The notes under the pieces are model-generated. The model saw only the letters and a list, made by a program, of their open reading frames with translations, was not told the DNA's origin and ran no database searches. Positions 18,323-27,424 of a stretch of 64,000 bases of DNA are shown here, one piece after another. This DNA comes from Pelistega ratti (lineage in GTDB: Bacteria; Pseudomonadota; Gammaproteobacteria; Burkholderiales; Burkholderiaceae_B), in contig NZ_CP047165.1 of the NCBI RefSeq assembly GCF_009833965.1, positions 2,108,001 to 2,172,000 on the forward strand, given 5' to 3'. The position numbers were made by a program, and so were the translations under genes. Each line of letters begins with the position of its first letter. Position 1 is the first letter of the stretch.

Positions 18323-18765
18323 TAGGATTGAAACAAAAGGAAATTTTTTATTTTAAAGTATTGGTGGGTAAGAAAGGGGGTTAGCAAAATAATGGCAGCG
18401 TAAAAAACTAATTTTTATAAAAATCTTCTTTTTTTATCAAAGAGATAGTATTTTTAAAAAATATCTGGATAGGTTTGTGAAAATAATCGCTATCTAAAAA
18501 ATGAAAAATAGTGATAAATTCTTCCTTATTTTTAAGTAAAAAAATTATCTTGGTAGAATAAACTAACGTTATTGGCAGTATTCTAAGATAATGCTATGAT
18601 AAATATATATATAAAATACTTGACTATTATCTTGGCAATAAGAGGTGATTTAGATCGCTTGTATATAAAATAAATAGCGTATTTTCTTAAACCTAATATT
18701 TTAGGGGAAAGAGATTTTGAAAAAATATAGGGTAAAAGAGGGGTATATTATCCATAAATAGCCTA
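18323..18765. other. AT-rich intergenic region upstream of degP and the S4 gene
   Basis: No credible ORF or RNA is seen. ATTATCTTGG occurs twice as a direct repeat (18544-18553 and 18626-18635) with an inverted partial copy TAAGATAAT (18584-18592) between them; see findings. Confidence 0.5.
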
Positions 18766-18774
18766 TGCTATACT
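18766..18774 (+). promoter_or_regulatory. Predicted promoter of the S4/Oxidored-like/GNAT cluster
   Basis: TGCTATACT, an extended -10 with TATACT at 18769-18774; the -35 is weak. Start near 18781, about 74 nt before the S4 gene. Confidence 0.4.
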
Positions 18775-18854
18775 GATGAGCTTCTATAAGAAAGGTATTT
18801 TTAAATATAGAGTATTACTTTGTTGGAAGTAATATGCTTTTTGATTGATATAAA

Positions 18855-19079
18855 ATGACAAAACAAGTATTAGATTTTTCTTTGGGGCAATATGAGTATA
18901 TTGCCTTATGTGATTTGCTTAAATTAACTGGTGTTGTTGATAGTGGTGGGCAAGCTAAAGTATTGATTACAGAAGGTTATATCTTGCGCAATGGTGAAGT
19001 TGAAACAAGAAAAACAGCCAAAATTAGAGCGAATGAATGTATTGAGCTTGATGGGATGGTAATTAATGTACGCGAGTAA
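18855..19079 (+). CDS. Small S4-domain RNA-binding protein, YbcJ-like
   Basis: 74-aa protein that is essentially one S4 fold: LCDLLKLTGVVDSGGQAKVLITEGYILRNG is the helix-turn-strand RNA-binding core, followed by RKTAKIRANECIEL. It resembles E. coli YbcJ, an S4 protein thought to act on ribosomal or structured RNA. Target unknown. First of three closely spaced genes. Confidence 0.87.
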   Translation: MTKQVLDFSLGQYEYIALCDLLKLTGVVDSGGQAKVLITEGYILRNGEVETRKTAKIRANECIELDGMVINVRE

Positions 19080-19085
19080 ATAAGT

Positions 19086-19340
19086 ATGGATCACGATAAC
19101 ATACTCACTGATCATCAAGATATTCCCTCAAACCAACATAATACTTCTTCTGATGAAAATTCAGATGCGACTGAACTATCACGCTTACTCGCTGAGCTTA
19201 CTCCACCTAAATACCCTGAGAGTTGGGAATGCTGTGGGAATGATTGTGGCGATGCCTGTGTTTATTCTGTCTATAATCGAGAAAAAGCCGCATATGATCA
19301 AGAGGTAAAAAATTTAAAAAGTTTATTTGGGCAGGAGTAG
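19086..19340 (+). CDS. Oxidoreductase-like domain protein
   Basis: 84-aa protein with a polar, low-complexity N-terminus (about 1-35) and a C-terminal Oxidored-like motif: PPKYPESWECCGNDCGDACVYSVYNREKAAYDQE, given here only as the pattern P-P-x-x-P-E..C-C-G-x-x-C..C-V-x-x-x-Y. Four or five Cys suggest metal or disulfide binding. The function of this small family is unproven. 6 bp after the S4 gene. Confidence 0.82.
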   Translation: MDHDNILTDHQDIPSNQHNTSSDENSDATELSRLLAELTPPKYPESWECCGNDCGDACVYSVYNREKAAYDQEVKNLKSLFGQE

Positions 19341-19344
19341 TGCT

Positions 19345-19860
19345 ATGGTGATACGTCCAGCGATCCTTTTAGATATTCCTCAGATACTTGACTTACAGCG
19401 TATTTGCTATGAGGTAGCTTTTCAAGAAGATTCAGCTGCTTTTTCCAGCAAGATTAATCAACCCGATTCGCTATGTTGGGTCGTGGAGAAAGAGGGGGAA
19501 CTGCTTGCTTATTTTATGGCTATAGCGACTAACCGAGAACGGTTCCCTTGTTTAAATACAGGGCAATATGATGTGCTGGGGCATACAGATATATTGTATC
19601 TTCATGATATGGCGATTTCCCCTCAAGCACGAGGACAGGGTTTATTAAAACAGCTATTAGCAAAAGTTTGGCAACAAGCAGAACAATTAATGTTAAAAGA
19701 GGCTTTTCTTATTGCTGTTCAAGGCTCAAGCAATATGTGGGCAAGTAAGGGATTTATCGTGGTAGAGGCTAAACAATATGGATTAGAAGCCCAGTTACGC
19801 ACCTATGGGGAAGGGGCTGTATTGATGTATAAAAAGATAGGGAATAGTGTTTTGAAGTAA
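19345..19860 (+). CDS. GNAT-family N-acetyltransferase
   Basis: 171-aa GNAT acetyltransferase. IRPAILLDIPQILDLQ is the first strand and helix; LHDMAISPQARGQGLLKQLLAKVW (about 82-105) has the acetyl-CoA binding RGQGL motif A. The substrate is unknown. The ATG at 19345 has AGGAG 7 nt upstream; an in-frame TTG at 19327 would overlap the previous gene. Probably co-transcribed with the S4 and Oxidored-like genes. Confidence 0.85.
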   Translation: MVIRPAILLDIPQILDLQRICYEVAFQEDSAAFSSKINQPDSLCWVVEKEGELLAYFMAIATNRERFPCLNTGQYDVLGHTDILYLHDMAISPQARGQGLLKQLLAKVWQQAEQLMLKEAFLIAVQGSSNMWASKGFIVVEAKQYGLEAQLRTYGEGAVLMYKKIGNSVLK

Positions 19861-20024
19861 ATGGGTTCTTTAAATTTTATGTTTTAAATGAAAGAGACTA
19901 AAAGAGTCCTTAGTGTATCAATGTAGAATAAAAAATGATAAAAGACATAAAGTGATGACAAATAGATACACTTCATTTTATAATACTTGGTTAAATTTTA
20001 ATTGAATTATTGGAAAGGTTGGTT

Positions 20025-20753
20025 ATGCGTCAGCGTTTAGTCATGGGTAATTGGAAAATGAATGGCAATTTACGGTCTAATAGTGACTTATTGTCTGCCA
20101 TTGCTCGTGCAGAACCTGAATCGGCACAAGTGGTAGTTTGTCCTCCCTTTCCTTATCTTGCTCAAGCACAAAGTGTGCTATCAAACACGCCTATCCAATG
20201 GGGGGCTCAAGATATAAGTCTTTATGAAAAAGGGGCTTATACAGGCGAAGTATCTGTGGGTATGCTTAATGATTTTGCGTGCCAATGGGTGATTGTAGGG
20301 CATTCAGAACGCAGAGCGTACCATGCAGAAACCAGTGATACTGTTGCGGCTAAAGCAAAAATTGCTTTACAACATGGATTAACGCCAGTGGTCTGTGTGG
20401 GAGAGCTTTTATCTGAACGAGAAGAGGGGCGTACCTTATCAGTCATTGAAGCACAGTTATCGCCTGTATTGGCATTAGGAACAGAGGCGGTTAAGGCTTT
20501 AGTGATTGCGTATGAGCCTGTTTGGGCTATTGGAACGGGTCTAACGGCAACGCCAGAGCAAGCACAAGAGGTACATGCATTTATTCGCCAACTACTTTCT
20601 CGTGTAGGTGCAGAGCAAGTACGTATTGTATATGGTGGAAGTGTTAAAGCGAATAATGCTTCTCGTCTTTTTTCTATGCCTGATATTGATGGGGCATTGG
20701 TAGGTGGTGCGGCACTAGATGCTAAAGAGTTTTTAGCGATTGTCGCTGCCTAA
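20025..20753 (+). CDS. tpiA: Triosephosphate isomerase
   Basis: 242-aa TIM barrel enzyme interconverting dihydroxyacetone phosphate and glyceraldehyde 3-phosphate. K11 in GNWKMNG, H92 in VGHSERR, E163 in AYEPVWAIGTG and the phosphate loop YGGSVKANNA are present. The start ATG 20025 has GGAAAGG upstream; in-frame TTG 20010 is not needed. Adjacent to secG, a very conserved pairing. Confidence 0.96.
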   Translation: MRQRLVMGNWKMNGNLRSNSDLLSAIARAEPESAQVVVCPPFPYLAQAQSVLSNTPIQWGAQDISLYEKGAYTGEVSVGMLNDFACQWVIVGHSERRAYHAETSDTVAAKAKIALQHGLTPVVCVGELLSEREEGRTLSVIEAQLSPVLALGTEAVKALVIAYEPVWAIGTGLTATPEQAQEVHAFIRQLLSRVGAEQVRIVYGGSVKANNASRLFSMPDIDGALVGGAALDAKEFLAIVAA

Positions 20754-20779
20754 ATTTATTCGGATGATTTGGAGTTTTT

Positions 20780-21295
20780 ATGTCAGTATATTTATTTCCT
20801 GCTTTAGTGGCGATTCAAGTCATTAGTGCATTATCTATTATCGGTTTGGTTTTACTGCAACAAGGTAAAGGCGCTGATATGGGGTCTTCTTTTGGTAGTG
20901 GGTCTGCGGGTAGTTTGTTTGGTTCGGCTGGTTCTGCGAATTTTTTCTCTCGTTTAACCAAATGGGCAGCAGTTATTTTCTTTGCGAGTACTTTAGGTTT
21001 GGCTGTGGTCAGTTCTCAATCATCAAGATATGAACCAACAGATGCGGGCAGTGTGATGGAAAACTTTACTGCTATTCCTACAACAGATAGTGCGGTGCCT
21101 GTTGCTCCAGTACCAAGTGCTACACCTAGTGCGCCAGCGGCTGCTACTCCTAGTGTTGAGCCTGCCCAACCATCTTCAGCAGAAGTTCCTAGTGCGCCAG
21201 CCTTGATACCGGCTGAAACACCCGCAGTAGAGGTAGCGCCTACAACTGAAGATACACCAGCAACAGAAACAAATACAACACCAGAAGGTCAATAA
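20780..21295 (+). CDS. secG: Protein translocase subunit SecG with long Pro/Ala-rich tail
   Basis: 171-aa SecG, part of the SecYEG channel. The first 80 residues are standard: TM1, then LLQQGKGADMGSSFGSGSAGSLFGS and TM2. The remaining ~90 residues are a Pro/Ala/Thr/Glu-rich disordered tail. E. coli SecG is 110 aa. Many betaproteobacterial SecG proteins have such tails, but this one is long. 26 bp after tpiA, before tRNA-Leu. Confidence 0.94.
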   Translation: MSVYLFPALVAIQVISALSIIGLVLLQQGKGADMGSSFGSGSAGSLFGSAGSANFFSRLTKWAAVIFFASTLGLAVVSSQSSRYEPTDAGSVMENFTAIPTTDSAVPVAPVPSATPSAPAAATPSVEPAQPSSAEVPSAPALIPAETPAVEVAPTTEDTPATETNTTPEGQ

Positions 21296-21319
21296 CTATT
21301 CTTTTTTTAAAAATTGTAG

Positions 21320-21325
21320 TATAAT
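21320..21325 (+). promoter_or_regulatory. Predicted -10 of tRNA-Leu
   Basis: Perfect TATAAT 10 nt before the mature tRNA 5' end; -35 weak. Transcription from secG may also contribute. Confidence 0.5.
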
Positions 21326-21335
21326 CACTTTCTTT

Positions 21336-21420
21336 GCTCACGTGGTGGAATTGGTAGACACGCTATCTTGAGGGGGTAGTGGCGAGAGCTGTACGAGTTC
21401 GAGTCTCGTCGTGAGCACCA
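21336..21420 (+). tRNA. tRNA-Leu (anticodon GAG)
   Basis: 85-nt class II tRNA. Acceptor GCTCACG pairs with CGTGAGC before A-CCA (CCA encoded). Anticodon stem CTATC/GGTAG holds the 7-nt loop TTGAGGG with anticodon GAG at 21370-21372. Variable arm GGCGAGAGCTGT and T arm with GTTCGAGTC are present. Its place after secG matches E. coli secG-leuU, also a GAG tRNA. Confidence 0.97.
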
Positions 21421-21430
21421 AGATTAATAG

Positions 21431-21484
21431 AAAAGTGAGTTTTTCACTTTTATCCAAAAGCCTTAGATTATCTAAGGCTTTTTT
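21431..21484 (+). terminator. Double hairpin terminator after tRNA-Leu
   Basis: First hairpin AAAAGTGA/TCACTTTT (21431-21450); second AAAAGCCTTAGA (21456-21467) pairing with TCTAAGGCTTTT and running into TTTTTT. The second is a strong intrinsic terminator. Confidence 0.88.
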
Positions 21485-21763
21485 GCTTTGTAGGTAATAA
21501 GCGTATCGTATTTGTTCTAAGATCTCTTAATATATTATCTATATTTAAGTACAAGTAATATAGATGGCTTAGTAAATAGTATTATGTAAAATAAAGTAAT
21601 TAAAGATACATAAATCACTAAACTATTAACAAATTAGCCCCTTTAAGTAGCAATAGATATAAAACATCACAAAACGTTACAAATATTTGTAAATAAATAT
21701 TTTTCCTATTGTTTTTCAAGTGCTTAGGTGTTAAATTAATATTAATTTCTTATAAATACACTA

Positions 21764-21792
21764 TTGGATTGTTGTTTATTGTTTGGTAGAAT
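21764..21792 (+). promoter_or_regulatory. Predicted azurin promoter
   Basis: TTGGAT (21764-21769), 17-bp spacer, TAGAAT (21787-21792). Start near 21799, giving a leader of about 127 nt. The rest of 21485-21763 is AT-rich with nothing definite. Confidence 0.5.
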
Positions 21793-21843
21793 AGCGAAGA
21801 TTTCCGTTGGGTGTATTGACATTCAGGTTTGATCAAATTAATC

Positions 21844-21900
21844 ATTGCGTATATCTACTGATGGTAAGTTAAGACTGATGGTACTCTACGCAATATTTTT
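21844..21900 (+). promoter_or_regulatory. Azurin leader hairpin with direct repeat
   Basis: ATTGCGTA (21844-21851) and TACGCAAT (21887-21894) form a perfect 8-bp inverted repeat followed by ATTTTTC. The enclosed loop carries ACTGATGGTA twice (21857-21866 and 21874-21883). It lies just upstream of the AAGGAG of the azurin gene. Confidence 0.5.
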
Positions 21901-21925
21901 CATTCTCATACAAGGAGTATTTACT

Positions 21926-22378
21926 ATGTCTATTAAAAAATTTGCTTTAGCTGCTTTATTATCTATTGCTGCTGCACCTGTAATGGCTGCTGAGTGTTCA
22001 GTAGTAGTTGAGTCTAATGATGCTATGCAATTTAATACAAAAGAAATTGCTATTAGCAAAGCATGCTCTTCTTTTGAAATTGAATTAAAACATACTGGTT
22101 CTATGCCTAAAGCAGCAATGGGTCACAATATCGTTATCGGTAAAACAGCTGATATGCAAGGTATCCTAACTGATGGTATGGCTGCTGGTGCAGATAAAGA
22201 TTATGTAAAAGAAGGTGATGAGCGTGTTATTGCTCACTCTGCTTTAATCGGTGGTGGTGAATCAACTAAATTTACTGTTGATACAGCTAAATTAGAGAAA
22301 GGCGGTGATTACGAGTTCGTTTGCTCTTTCCCAGGTCATGCTTCTATCATGAAAGGTGCTGTAAAAGTAACTGACTAA
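21926..22378 (+). CDS. azu: Azurin (periplasmic type I copper protein)
   Basis: 150-aa precursor; signal peptide residues 1-21 (ends PVMA), leaving a mature protein of 129 aa, the standard azurin size. In mature numbering the copper ligands fall exactly as expected: H46 (MGHN), C112 (FVCSFPGH), H117 and M121; the C3-C26 disulfide pair is also there. Azurin shuttles electrons in the periplasm to nitrite reductase, cytochrome peroxidase or oxidases. AAGGAG lies 8 nt upstream of ATG 21926; an in-frame start at 21845 would add an unrelated extension. It is monocistronic, between tRNA-Leu and nuoA. Confidence 0.97.
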   Translation: MSIKKFALAALLSIAAAPVMAAECSVVVESNDAMQFNTKEIAISKACSSFEIELKHTGSMPKAAMGHNIVIGKTADMQGILTDGMAAGADKDYVKEGDERVIAHSALIGGGESTKFTVDTAKLEKGGDYEFVCSFPGHASIMKGAVKVTD

Positions 22379-22406
22379 TCACGTCATTATTTTTTCATTA
22401 TATAAG

Positions 22407-22440
22407 TCCGCTTTGTATCCGTACAGAGCGGATTTTTTTA
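22407..22440 (+). terminator. Azurin terminator
   Basis: TCCGCTTTGT (22407-22416) pairs with ACAGAGCGGA (22423-22432, one G-T pair), followed by TTTTTTT. Confidence 0.88.
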
Positions 22441-22773
22441 TGGGTAGTTTATTTTTTAGTTATCCGCTTATGTGTTTTGATTGTATTTGATGGTATTTTG
22501 AGCTTATTTAAGGACTGATAACCCTAAAATCAAAATGGTTTAAATAAGCGTAAATTAATTGAAATTTAAAAAAATGTTGTTTTTTGGAGATAGGCTTACA
22601 AATACGCTTTTTACAGAGGGAATAGGCTATTTCTTTTAGCTTTATTTAATTAGAAAAATAAAAAATATCTTTTAAGAAGTCTAAACTCATTAATATTTAT
22701 ACTCATAAAATGATACAATCTAGGAGTTTACAAAATCTTATCTATTTTCTTTTCCTCAAATAGGCGGCTATAC
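22441..22773 (+). promoter_or_regulatory. Upstream region of the nuo operon
   Basis: 333 bp without a gene. The only signal I trust is an extended -10, TGATACAAT, with TACAAT at 22714-22719 and a weak -35; start near 22726, about 48 nt before nuoA. Confidence 0.45.
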
Positions 22774-23136
22774 ATGATGAATATTGCTGAATATTTTCCT
22801 GTGCTTCTTTTTATCTTGGTAGCATTGGGACTAGGCTGTTTTCTCTTGTTTGCAGGTTCTTTTTTAGGCCCTCGCAAACCTGGAGCAGAAAAAAACTCAC
22901 CGTATGAGTGTGGTTTTGAAGCCTTTGAAGATGCCCGTATGCGTTTTGATGTACGGTATTACTTGGTGGCTATTCTCTTTATTTTATTTGATTTAGAGTT
23001 GGCTTTTTTATTTCCTTGGGCGATCGCTAATGGTCATGTTGGTATCGTAGGTTTTACAACAGCAATGTTGTTTTTGGTGATTCTAACCATTGGTTTTATC
23101 TACGAATGGAAAAAAGGCGCCTTAGATTGGGATTAA
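22774..23136 (+). CDS. nuoA: NADH-quinone oxidoreductase subunit A
   Basis: 120-aa membrane subunit of complex I with three TM helices. The conserved loop [27 protein letters not shown] (patterns YECGFE and RFDVRY) faces the quinone site. First gene of a complete nuoA-N operon; a second ATG at 22777 is equally possible. Confidence 0.96.
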   Translation: MMNIAEYFPVLLFILVALGLGCFLLFAGSFLGPRKPGAEKNSPYECGFEAFEDARMRFDVRYYLVAILFILFDLELAFLFPWAIANGHVGIVGFTTAMLFLVILTIGFIYEWKKGALDWD

Positions 23137-23159
23137 TTTTCAGCTAATCAGTATCTATT

Positions 23160-23639
23160 ATGGAAGAACAGTTAAACAATAAAGGTTTCTTGGTCACAAG
23201 CGCTGATGCGGTGATGAACTGGGTAAAAACAGGCTCTATGTGGCCAATGACATTCGGTCTCGCCTGTTGTGCCGTTGAGATGATGCACGCTGGTGCTGCT
23301 CGTTATGACTTAGACCAATTTGGTATTATTTTCCGTCCTAGCCCACGTCAGTCTGATGTGATGATTGTAGCTGGGACTTTGTGTAATAAAATGGCCCCTG
23401 CTTTACGTAAGGTATATGACCAAATGGCAGAGCCTCGCTGGGTCGTATCAATGGGTTCCTGTGCGAACGGGGGTGGTTATTATCACTACTCCTATTCTGT
23501 TGTACGCGGCTGTGATCGTGTTGTGCCTGTTGATATTTATGTTCCAGGCTGTCCGCCAACGGCTGAAGCACTCGTATATGGACTATTGCAATTACAAAAC
23601 AAAATTCGTCGTACCAATACGATTGCTCGAGAAGCATAG
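23160..23639 (+). CDS. nuoB: NADH-quinone oxidoreductase subunit B
   Basis: 159-aa peripheral subunit carrying cluster N2, the last iron-sulfur centre before quinone. Ligands: adjacent CC in GLACCAVEM, Cys in MGSCANGGG and Cys in [10 protein letters not shown]. It forms the junction of the hydrophilic arm with NuoD and NuoH. Confidence 0.97.
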   Translation: MEEQLNNKGFLVTSADAVMNWVKTGSMWPMTFGLACCAVEMMHAGAARYDLDQFGIIFRPSPRQSDVMIVAGTLCNKMAPALRKVYDQMAEPRWVVSMGSCANGGGYYHYSYSVVRGCDRVVPVDIYVPGCPPTAEALVYGLLQLQNKIRRTNTIAREA

Positions 23640-23669
23640 TATAGACACGCTTATTTATACGGTATCAAT

Positions 23670-24278
23670 ATGACGCGTTTACAAACTCTTGAACAAAACC
23701 TACTTGAACGCTTAGGCGATACGTTCCCTATGCATAATCAGTACGGTGAAATTACTCTTGAAATTCCTGCAGAGCAATGGGTCAAATGCTGTACTACATT
23801 GCGTGATGATCCTGCACTTAGTTTTGAAGTGGCAGTCGATTTAGCAGGTGTTGACTACTTAACTTACGGTCGCCCTGGTAATGGGCCTAAAACACCTTTT
23901 CCTGGTCGTTTTGCTGTAGTTGTTCATCTTCTTTCTATTAAACATAATTGGCGACTTAGTGTAAAAGTATTTGCGCCCAATGATGATTTGCCTATGGTTT
24001 CTTCTTTGGTAGAAGTATGGCCAAGTCTTGGTTGGTTTGAGCGAGAAGCCTTTGATATGTTTGGTATTGTGTTTGATGGACACCCAGATTTACGCCGTAT
24101 TTTGACTGATTATGGTTTTATTGGTCATCCATTCCGTAAAGATTTCCCATTATCAGGTTATGTTGAAATGCGTTATGATGAACAAGCACAGCGCGTTATT
24201 TATCAACCTGTGTCAATTGAACCACGAGAGCTTATCCCTCGTGTCATTCGTGAAGAAGGTTATGGGAAAGGAGTATAA
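23670..24278 (+). CDS. nuoC: NADH-quinone oxidoreductase subunit C
   Basis: 202-aa 30-kDa subunit of the peripheral arm. The signature [29 protein letters not shown] (as patterns [10 protein letters not shown] and HPDLRRIL) and [12 protein letters not shown] are complete. Separate from nuoD here (fused in E. coli). nuoD starts 2 bp after its stop. Confidence 0.97.
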   Translation: MTRLQTLEQNLLERLGDTFPMHNQYGEITLEIPAEQWVKCCTTLRDDPALSFEVAVDLAGVDYLTYGRPGNGPKTPFPGRFAVVVHLLSIKHNWRLSVKVFAPNDDLPMVSSLVEVWPSLGWFEREAFDMFGIVFDGHPDLRRILTDYGFIGHPFRKDFPLSGYVEMRYDEQAQRVIYQPVSIEPRELIPRVIREEGYGKGV

Positions 24279-24280
24279 AG

Positions 24281-25537
24281 ATGTCAGATATTAAAAACTA
24301 TACCCTTAACTTCGGTCCACAACACCCTGCTGCTCACGGTGTATTGCGTTTAATCCTTGAGTTAAGTGGTGAGGTTATTCAACGAGCAGACCCTCATATT
24401 GGTCTTTTGCATCGTGGTACTGAAAAGCTAGCAGAGCATAAAACATTCTTACAAGCATTGCCTTATATGGATCGTTTAGACTACGTGTCTATGATGGTTA
24501 ATGAGCATGCTTACTGTATGGCAGTTGAGCGTTTATTGGGTATTGAAGTGCCACTTCGTGCGCAGTATATTCGCGTTATGTTTGATGAAATTACCCGTAT
24601 CCTTAACCATTTAATGAGTGTGGGATCACACGCACTTGACGTGGGTGCGATGGCGGTGATGCTGTACGCTTTCCGTGAACGTGAAGATTTAATGGACTGT
24701 TATGAAGCGGTTTCTGGGGCACGTATGCATGCAGCTTACTATCGCCCTGGTGGTGTTTATCGTGATTTACCCGATACAATGCCTAAACATGAGATTGACT
24801 CTAAGTACCGTAGCGTGCGAGAGATGAAACGTCTTAATGCTAATCGTGAGGGATCATTATTAGATTTTATTGAAGATTTTACAAAACGATTCCCAACCTA
24901 TGTAGATGAATATGAAACCTTATTAACAGATAATCGTATTTGGAAGCAGCGTTTAGTGGGTATTGGCGTAGTCGATCCTGAGCGTGCCAAGGCATTAGGG
25001 TTCTCTGGTGTGATGTTACGTGGTTCAGGTGTAGAATGGGATTTACGTCGTAAACAACCTTATGAAGTGTATGATCGTTTAGATTTCAATATTCCAGTAG
25101 GGGTAAATGGCGACTGTTATGATCGTTATTTAGTGCGTATTGCTGAAATGCGAGAGAGTAATCGCATTATTGCGCAGTGTGTGGAATGGTTAAAAAATAA
25201 TCCCGGTCCTGTTATTACCGATAATCATAAAGTCGCGCCACCAAAGCGTGAACAAATGAAAACAGGTATGGAAGATTTGATTCACCACTTTAAACTCTTC
25301 TCTGAGGGATATCCTGTTCCAGCTGGTGAGGTATATGTGGCTGTTGAGCATCCAAAAGGTGAGTTTGGTATTTATATGGTATCTGATGGGGCGAATAAGC
25401 CATATCGCTTAAAAATTCGTGCCCCTGGTTTTGTGCATCTACAAGCACTAGACGAAATGTCTCGTGGTCATATGTTAGCTGATGCGGTAACTATTATTGG
25501 TACTCAGGATATTGTATTTGGTGAGATTGACCGCTAA
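24281..25537 (+). CDS. nuoD: NADH-quinone oxidoreductase subunit D
   Basis: 418-aa 49-kDa subunit related to hydrogenase large subunits; shapes the quinone pocket with NuoB. N-terminal [26 protein letters not shown], and C-terminal DIVFGEIDR are hallmarks. AAAGGAG ribosome binding site overlaps the nuoC stop. Confidence 0.98.
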   Translation: MSDIKNYTLNFGPQHPAAHGVLRLILELSGEVIQRADPHIGLLHRGTEKLAEHKTFLQALPYMDRLDYVSMMVNEHAYCMAVERLLGIEVPLRAQYIRVMFDEITRILNHLMSVGSHALDVGAMAVMLYAFREREDLMDCYEAVSGARMHAAYYRPGGVYRDLPDTMPKHEIDSKYRSVREMKRLNANREGSLLDFIEDFTKRFPTYVDEYETLLTDNRIWKQRLVGIGVVDPERAKALGFSGVMLRGSGVEWDLRRKQPYEVYDRLDFNIPVGVNGDCYDRYLVRIAEMRESNRIIAQCVEWLKNNPGPVITDNHKVAPPKREQMKTGMEDLIHHFKLFSEGYPVPAGEVYVAVEHPKGEFGIYMVSDGANKPYRLKIRAPGFVHLQALDEMSRGHMLADAVTIIGTQDIVFGEIDR

Positions 25538-25547
25538 TCGCTAAGCG

Positions 25548-26066
25548 ATGAGCAAATTATATGGAACAATGAATATGTTGCTTTCAGAACAGGCTTATAA
25601 ATTAATAGATATTGAGTTGGCGAAGTATCCAGAGGATCAACGACAGTCTGCTGTTATGTCCGCACTACGGATTGCGCAAACTGAAAAAGGCTGGGTATCT
25701 CCAGAAGTTATTGATGACATAGCAAAGTATATTGGTATGCCAGCTATTGCTGTGCAAGAAGTGGCGACCTTTTACAATATGTATGACTTAAAACCCGTAG
25801 GGCGTTTTAAAGTAACGGTGTGTACAAACTTACCCTGTGCGCTACGAGAGGGTGAAAAAACATTAGATTACCTCAAAGAAAAATTAGGAATTGATGTTAA
25901 TGAAACTACTCCAGATGGATTAATTACCTTGAAAGAGGGTGAGTGTATGGGGGCTTGTGGTGATGCACCTGTATTATTGGTGAATAACCATCATATGTGT
26001 GTGCGTATGTCCAGAGAACGTATTGACGAAATGTTAGAAGACATTCGTAAGGAGGGGCAAGCATGA
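25548..26066 (+). CDS. nuoE: NADH-quinone oxidoreductase subunit E
   Basis: 172-aa thioredoxin-like subunit holding the [2Fe-2S] cluster N1a. Cys ligands: C-T-N-L-P-C near 93-98 and C-M-G-A-C near 134-138. It belongs to the NADH dehydrogenase module with NuoF. The start could also be an ATG a few codons later (25566 or 25572). Its stop overlaps the nuoF start by 4 nt (ATGA). Confidence 0.96.
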   Translation: MSKLYGTMNMLLSEQAYKLIDIELAKYPEDQRQSAVMSALRIAQTEKGWVSPEVIDDIAKYIGMPAIAVQEVATFYNMYDLKPVGRFKVTVCTNLPCALREGEKTLDYLKEKLGIDVNETTPDGLITLKEGECMGACGDAPVLLVNNHHMCVRMSRERIDEMLEDIRKEGQA

Positions 26067-27418
26067 GCTTTTTAGCAAAATACTCTCAAGGCTTAGATCA
26101 TAATCCAGGTAATGACTTAGCCACCAGTATGGCTTTACATGGTCGCCATATCAAACCACAAATTCTAGCAGATTTAGATGGAAAAAACTGGCATATTGAA
26201 GACTATATTAAACGCGGTGGTTATGAGGCTTTGCGCAAAATTCTAACAACAGGAATGACGCAAGAAGATATCATTGCTGAAATTAAAACATCTGGTTTAC
26301 GTGGTCGTGGAGGGGCAGGTTTCCCTACGGGACTAAAATGGAGCTTTATGCCACGCTCTTTCCCTGGACAAAAATATATTGTCTGTAATTCGGATGAGGG
26401 TGAGCCAGGTACGTTTAAAGACCGTGATATTCTTCGCTTTAATCCTCATGCTGTTATTGAAGGTATGATTATTGCAGGCTATGTCATGGGTGTTAGTGTT
26501 GGTTATAACTATATCCATGGTGAAATTTTTGAAATTTACCGCCGTTTTGAAGAAGCCCTTGTTGAAGCACGAGAGGCAGGCTTTTTAGGCAATAATATTC
26601 TAGGAACTGACTTTAGTTTCCAATTACACGCACATCATGGTTATGGTGCTTATGTTTGTGGTGAAGAAACGGGTTTATTAGAATCGCTAGAGGGTAAAAA
26701 AGGTCAGCCACGCTTTAAACCACCTTTCCCTGCTAGTTTTGGTCTTTATGGTAAGCCAACAACAATTAATAATACAGAGACTTTTGCTGCTGTTCCTTGG
26801 ATTATTCGTAATGGTGGGCAGGCTTATGCCGAAGTGGGTATCCCTAATAATGGTGGTACAAAATTATTCTCTATTTCTGGTGATGTAGAGCGTCCCGGTA
26901 CTTATGAGATTCCGCTAGGAACACCATTTTCTACCTTGCTTGAGTTAGCCGGTGGCGTACGTGGTAATCTAAAAGCGGTTATTCCTGGGGGGTCAAGTGC
27001 ACCAGTTATCCCTGGTCATATTATGATGGATTTAACCATGGATTATGACTCTATCGCTAAACAAGGTGGCTCTATGTTGGGGTCTGGTGCAGTGATTGTA
27101 ATGAATGATACACGTTGTATGGTGAAGTCTTTACTTCGTTTATCTTATTTCTATTACGAAGAGAGCTGCGGACAATGTACGCCTTGTAGAGAAGGAACAG
27201 GTTGGTTGTATCGTGTTGTCAATCGTATTGAGAATGGTCAAGGTCGTCAAGAAGACTTAGATATGCTTGATACGATTGCGGGTAATATTATGGGACGTAC
27301 AATTTGTGCGTTGGGTGATGCGGCAGCGATGCCTGTTCGAGGCTTCCTAAAACATTATCGTGATGAATTTGCTTACCACATTGAACATAAAAAATGTGTG
27401 GTAGCTCCTTACAAATAG
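26063..27418 (+). CDS. nuoF: NADH-quinone oxidoreductase subunit F
   Basis: 451-aa flavoprotein oxidising [20 protein letters not shown] is the FMN/NADH glycine-rich motif (about 76-91); [17 protein letters not shown] near 198-214 binds [17 protein letters not shown] plus a later Cys in TICALGDAA ligate cluster N3. Confidence 0.98.
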   Translation: MSFLAKYSQGLDHNPGNDLATSMALHGRHIKPQILADLDGKNWHIEDYIKRGGYEALRKILTTGMTQEDIIAEIKTSGLRGRGGAGFPTGLKWSFMPRSFPGQKYIVCNSDEGEPGTFKDRDILRFNPHAVIEGMIIAGYVMGVSVGYNYIHGEIFEIYRRFEEALVEAREAGFLGNNILGTDFSFQLHAHHGYGAYVCGEETGLLESLEGKKGQPRFKPPFPASFGLYGKPTTINNTETFAAVPWIIRNGGQAYAEVGIPNNGGTKLFSISGDVERPGTYEIPLGTPFSTLLELAGGVRGNLKAVIPGGSSAPVIPGHIMMDLTMDYDSIAKQGGSMLGSGAVIVMNDTRCMVKSLLRLSYFYYEESCGQCTPCREGTGWLYRVVNRIENGQGRQEDLDMLDTIAGNIMGRTICALGDAAAMPVRGFLKHYRDEFAYHIEHKKCVVAPYK

Positions 27419-27424
27419 GTCAGA

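Noticed and set aside
21828..21837. TTTGATCAAA upstream of azurin as an FNR box
   Set aside because: It lacks the TTGAT-N4-ATCAA spacing; the half-sites overlap, and it lies downstream of the predicted start.
21845..21925. Extended azurin start
   Set aside because: The extension has no ribosome binding site and would place residues before a perfect signal peptide; AAGGAG points to 21926.
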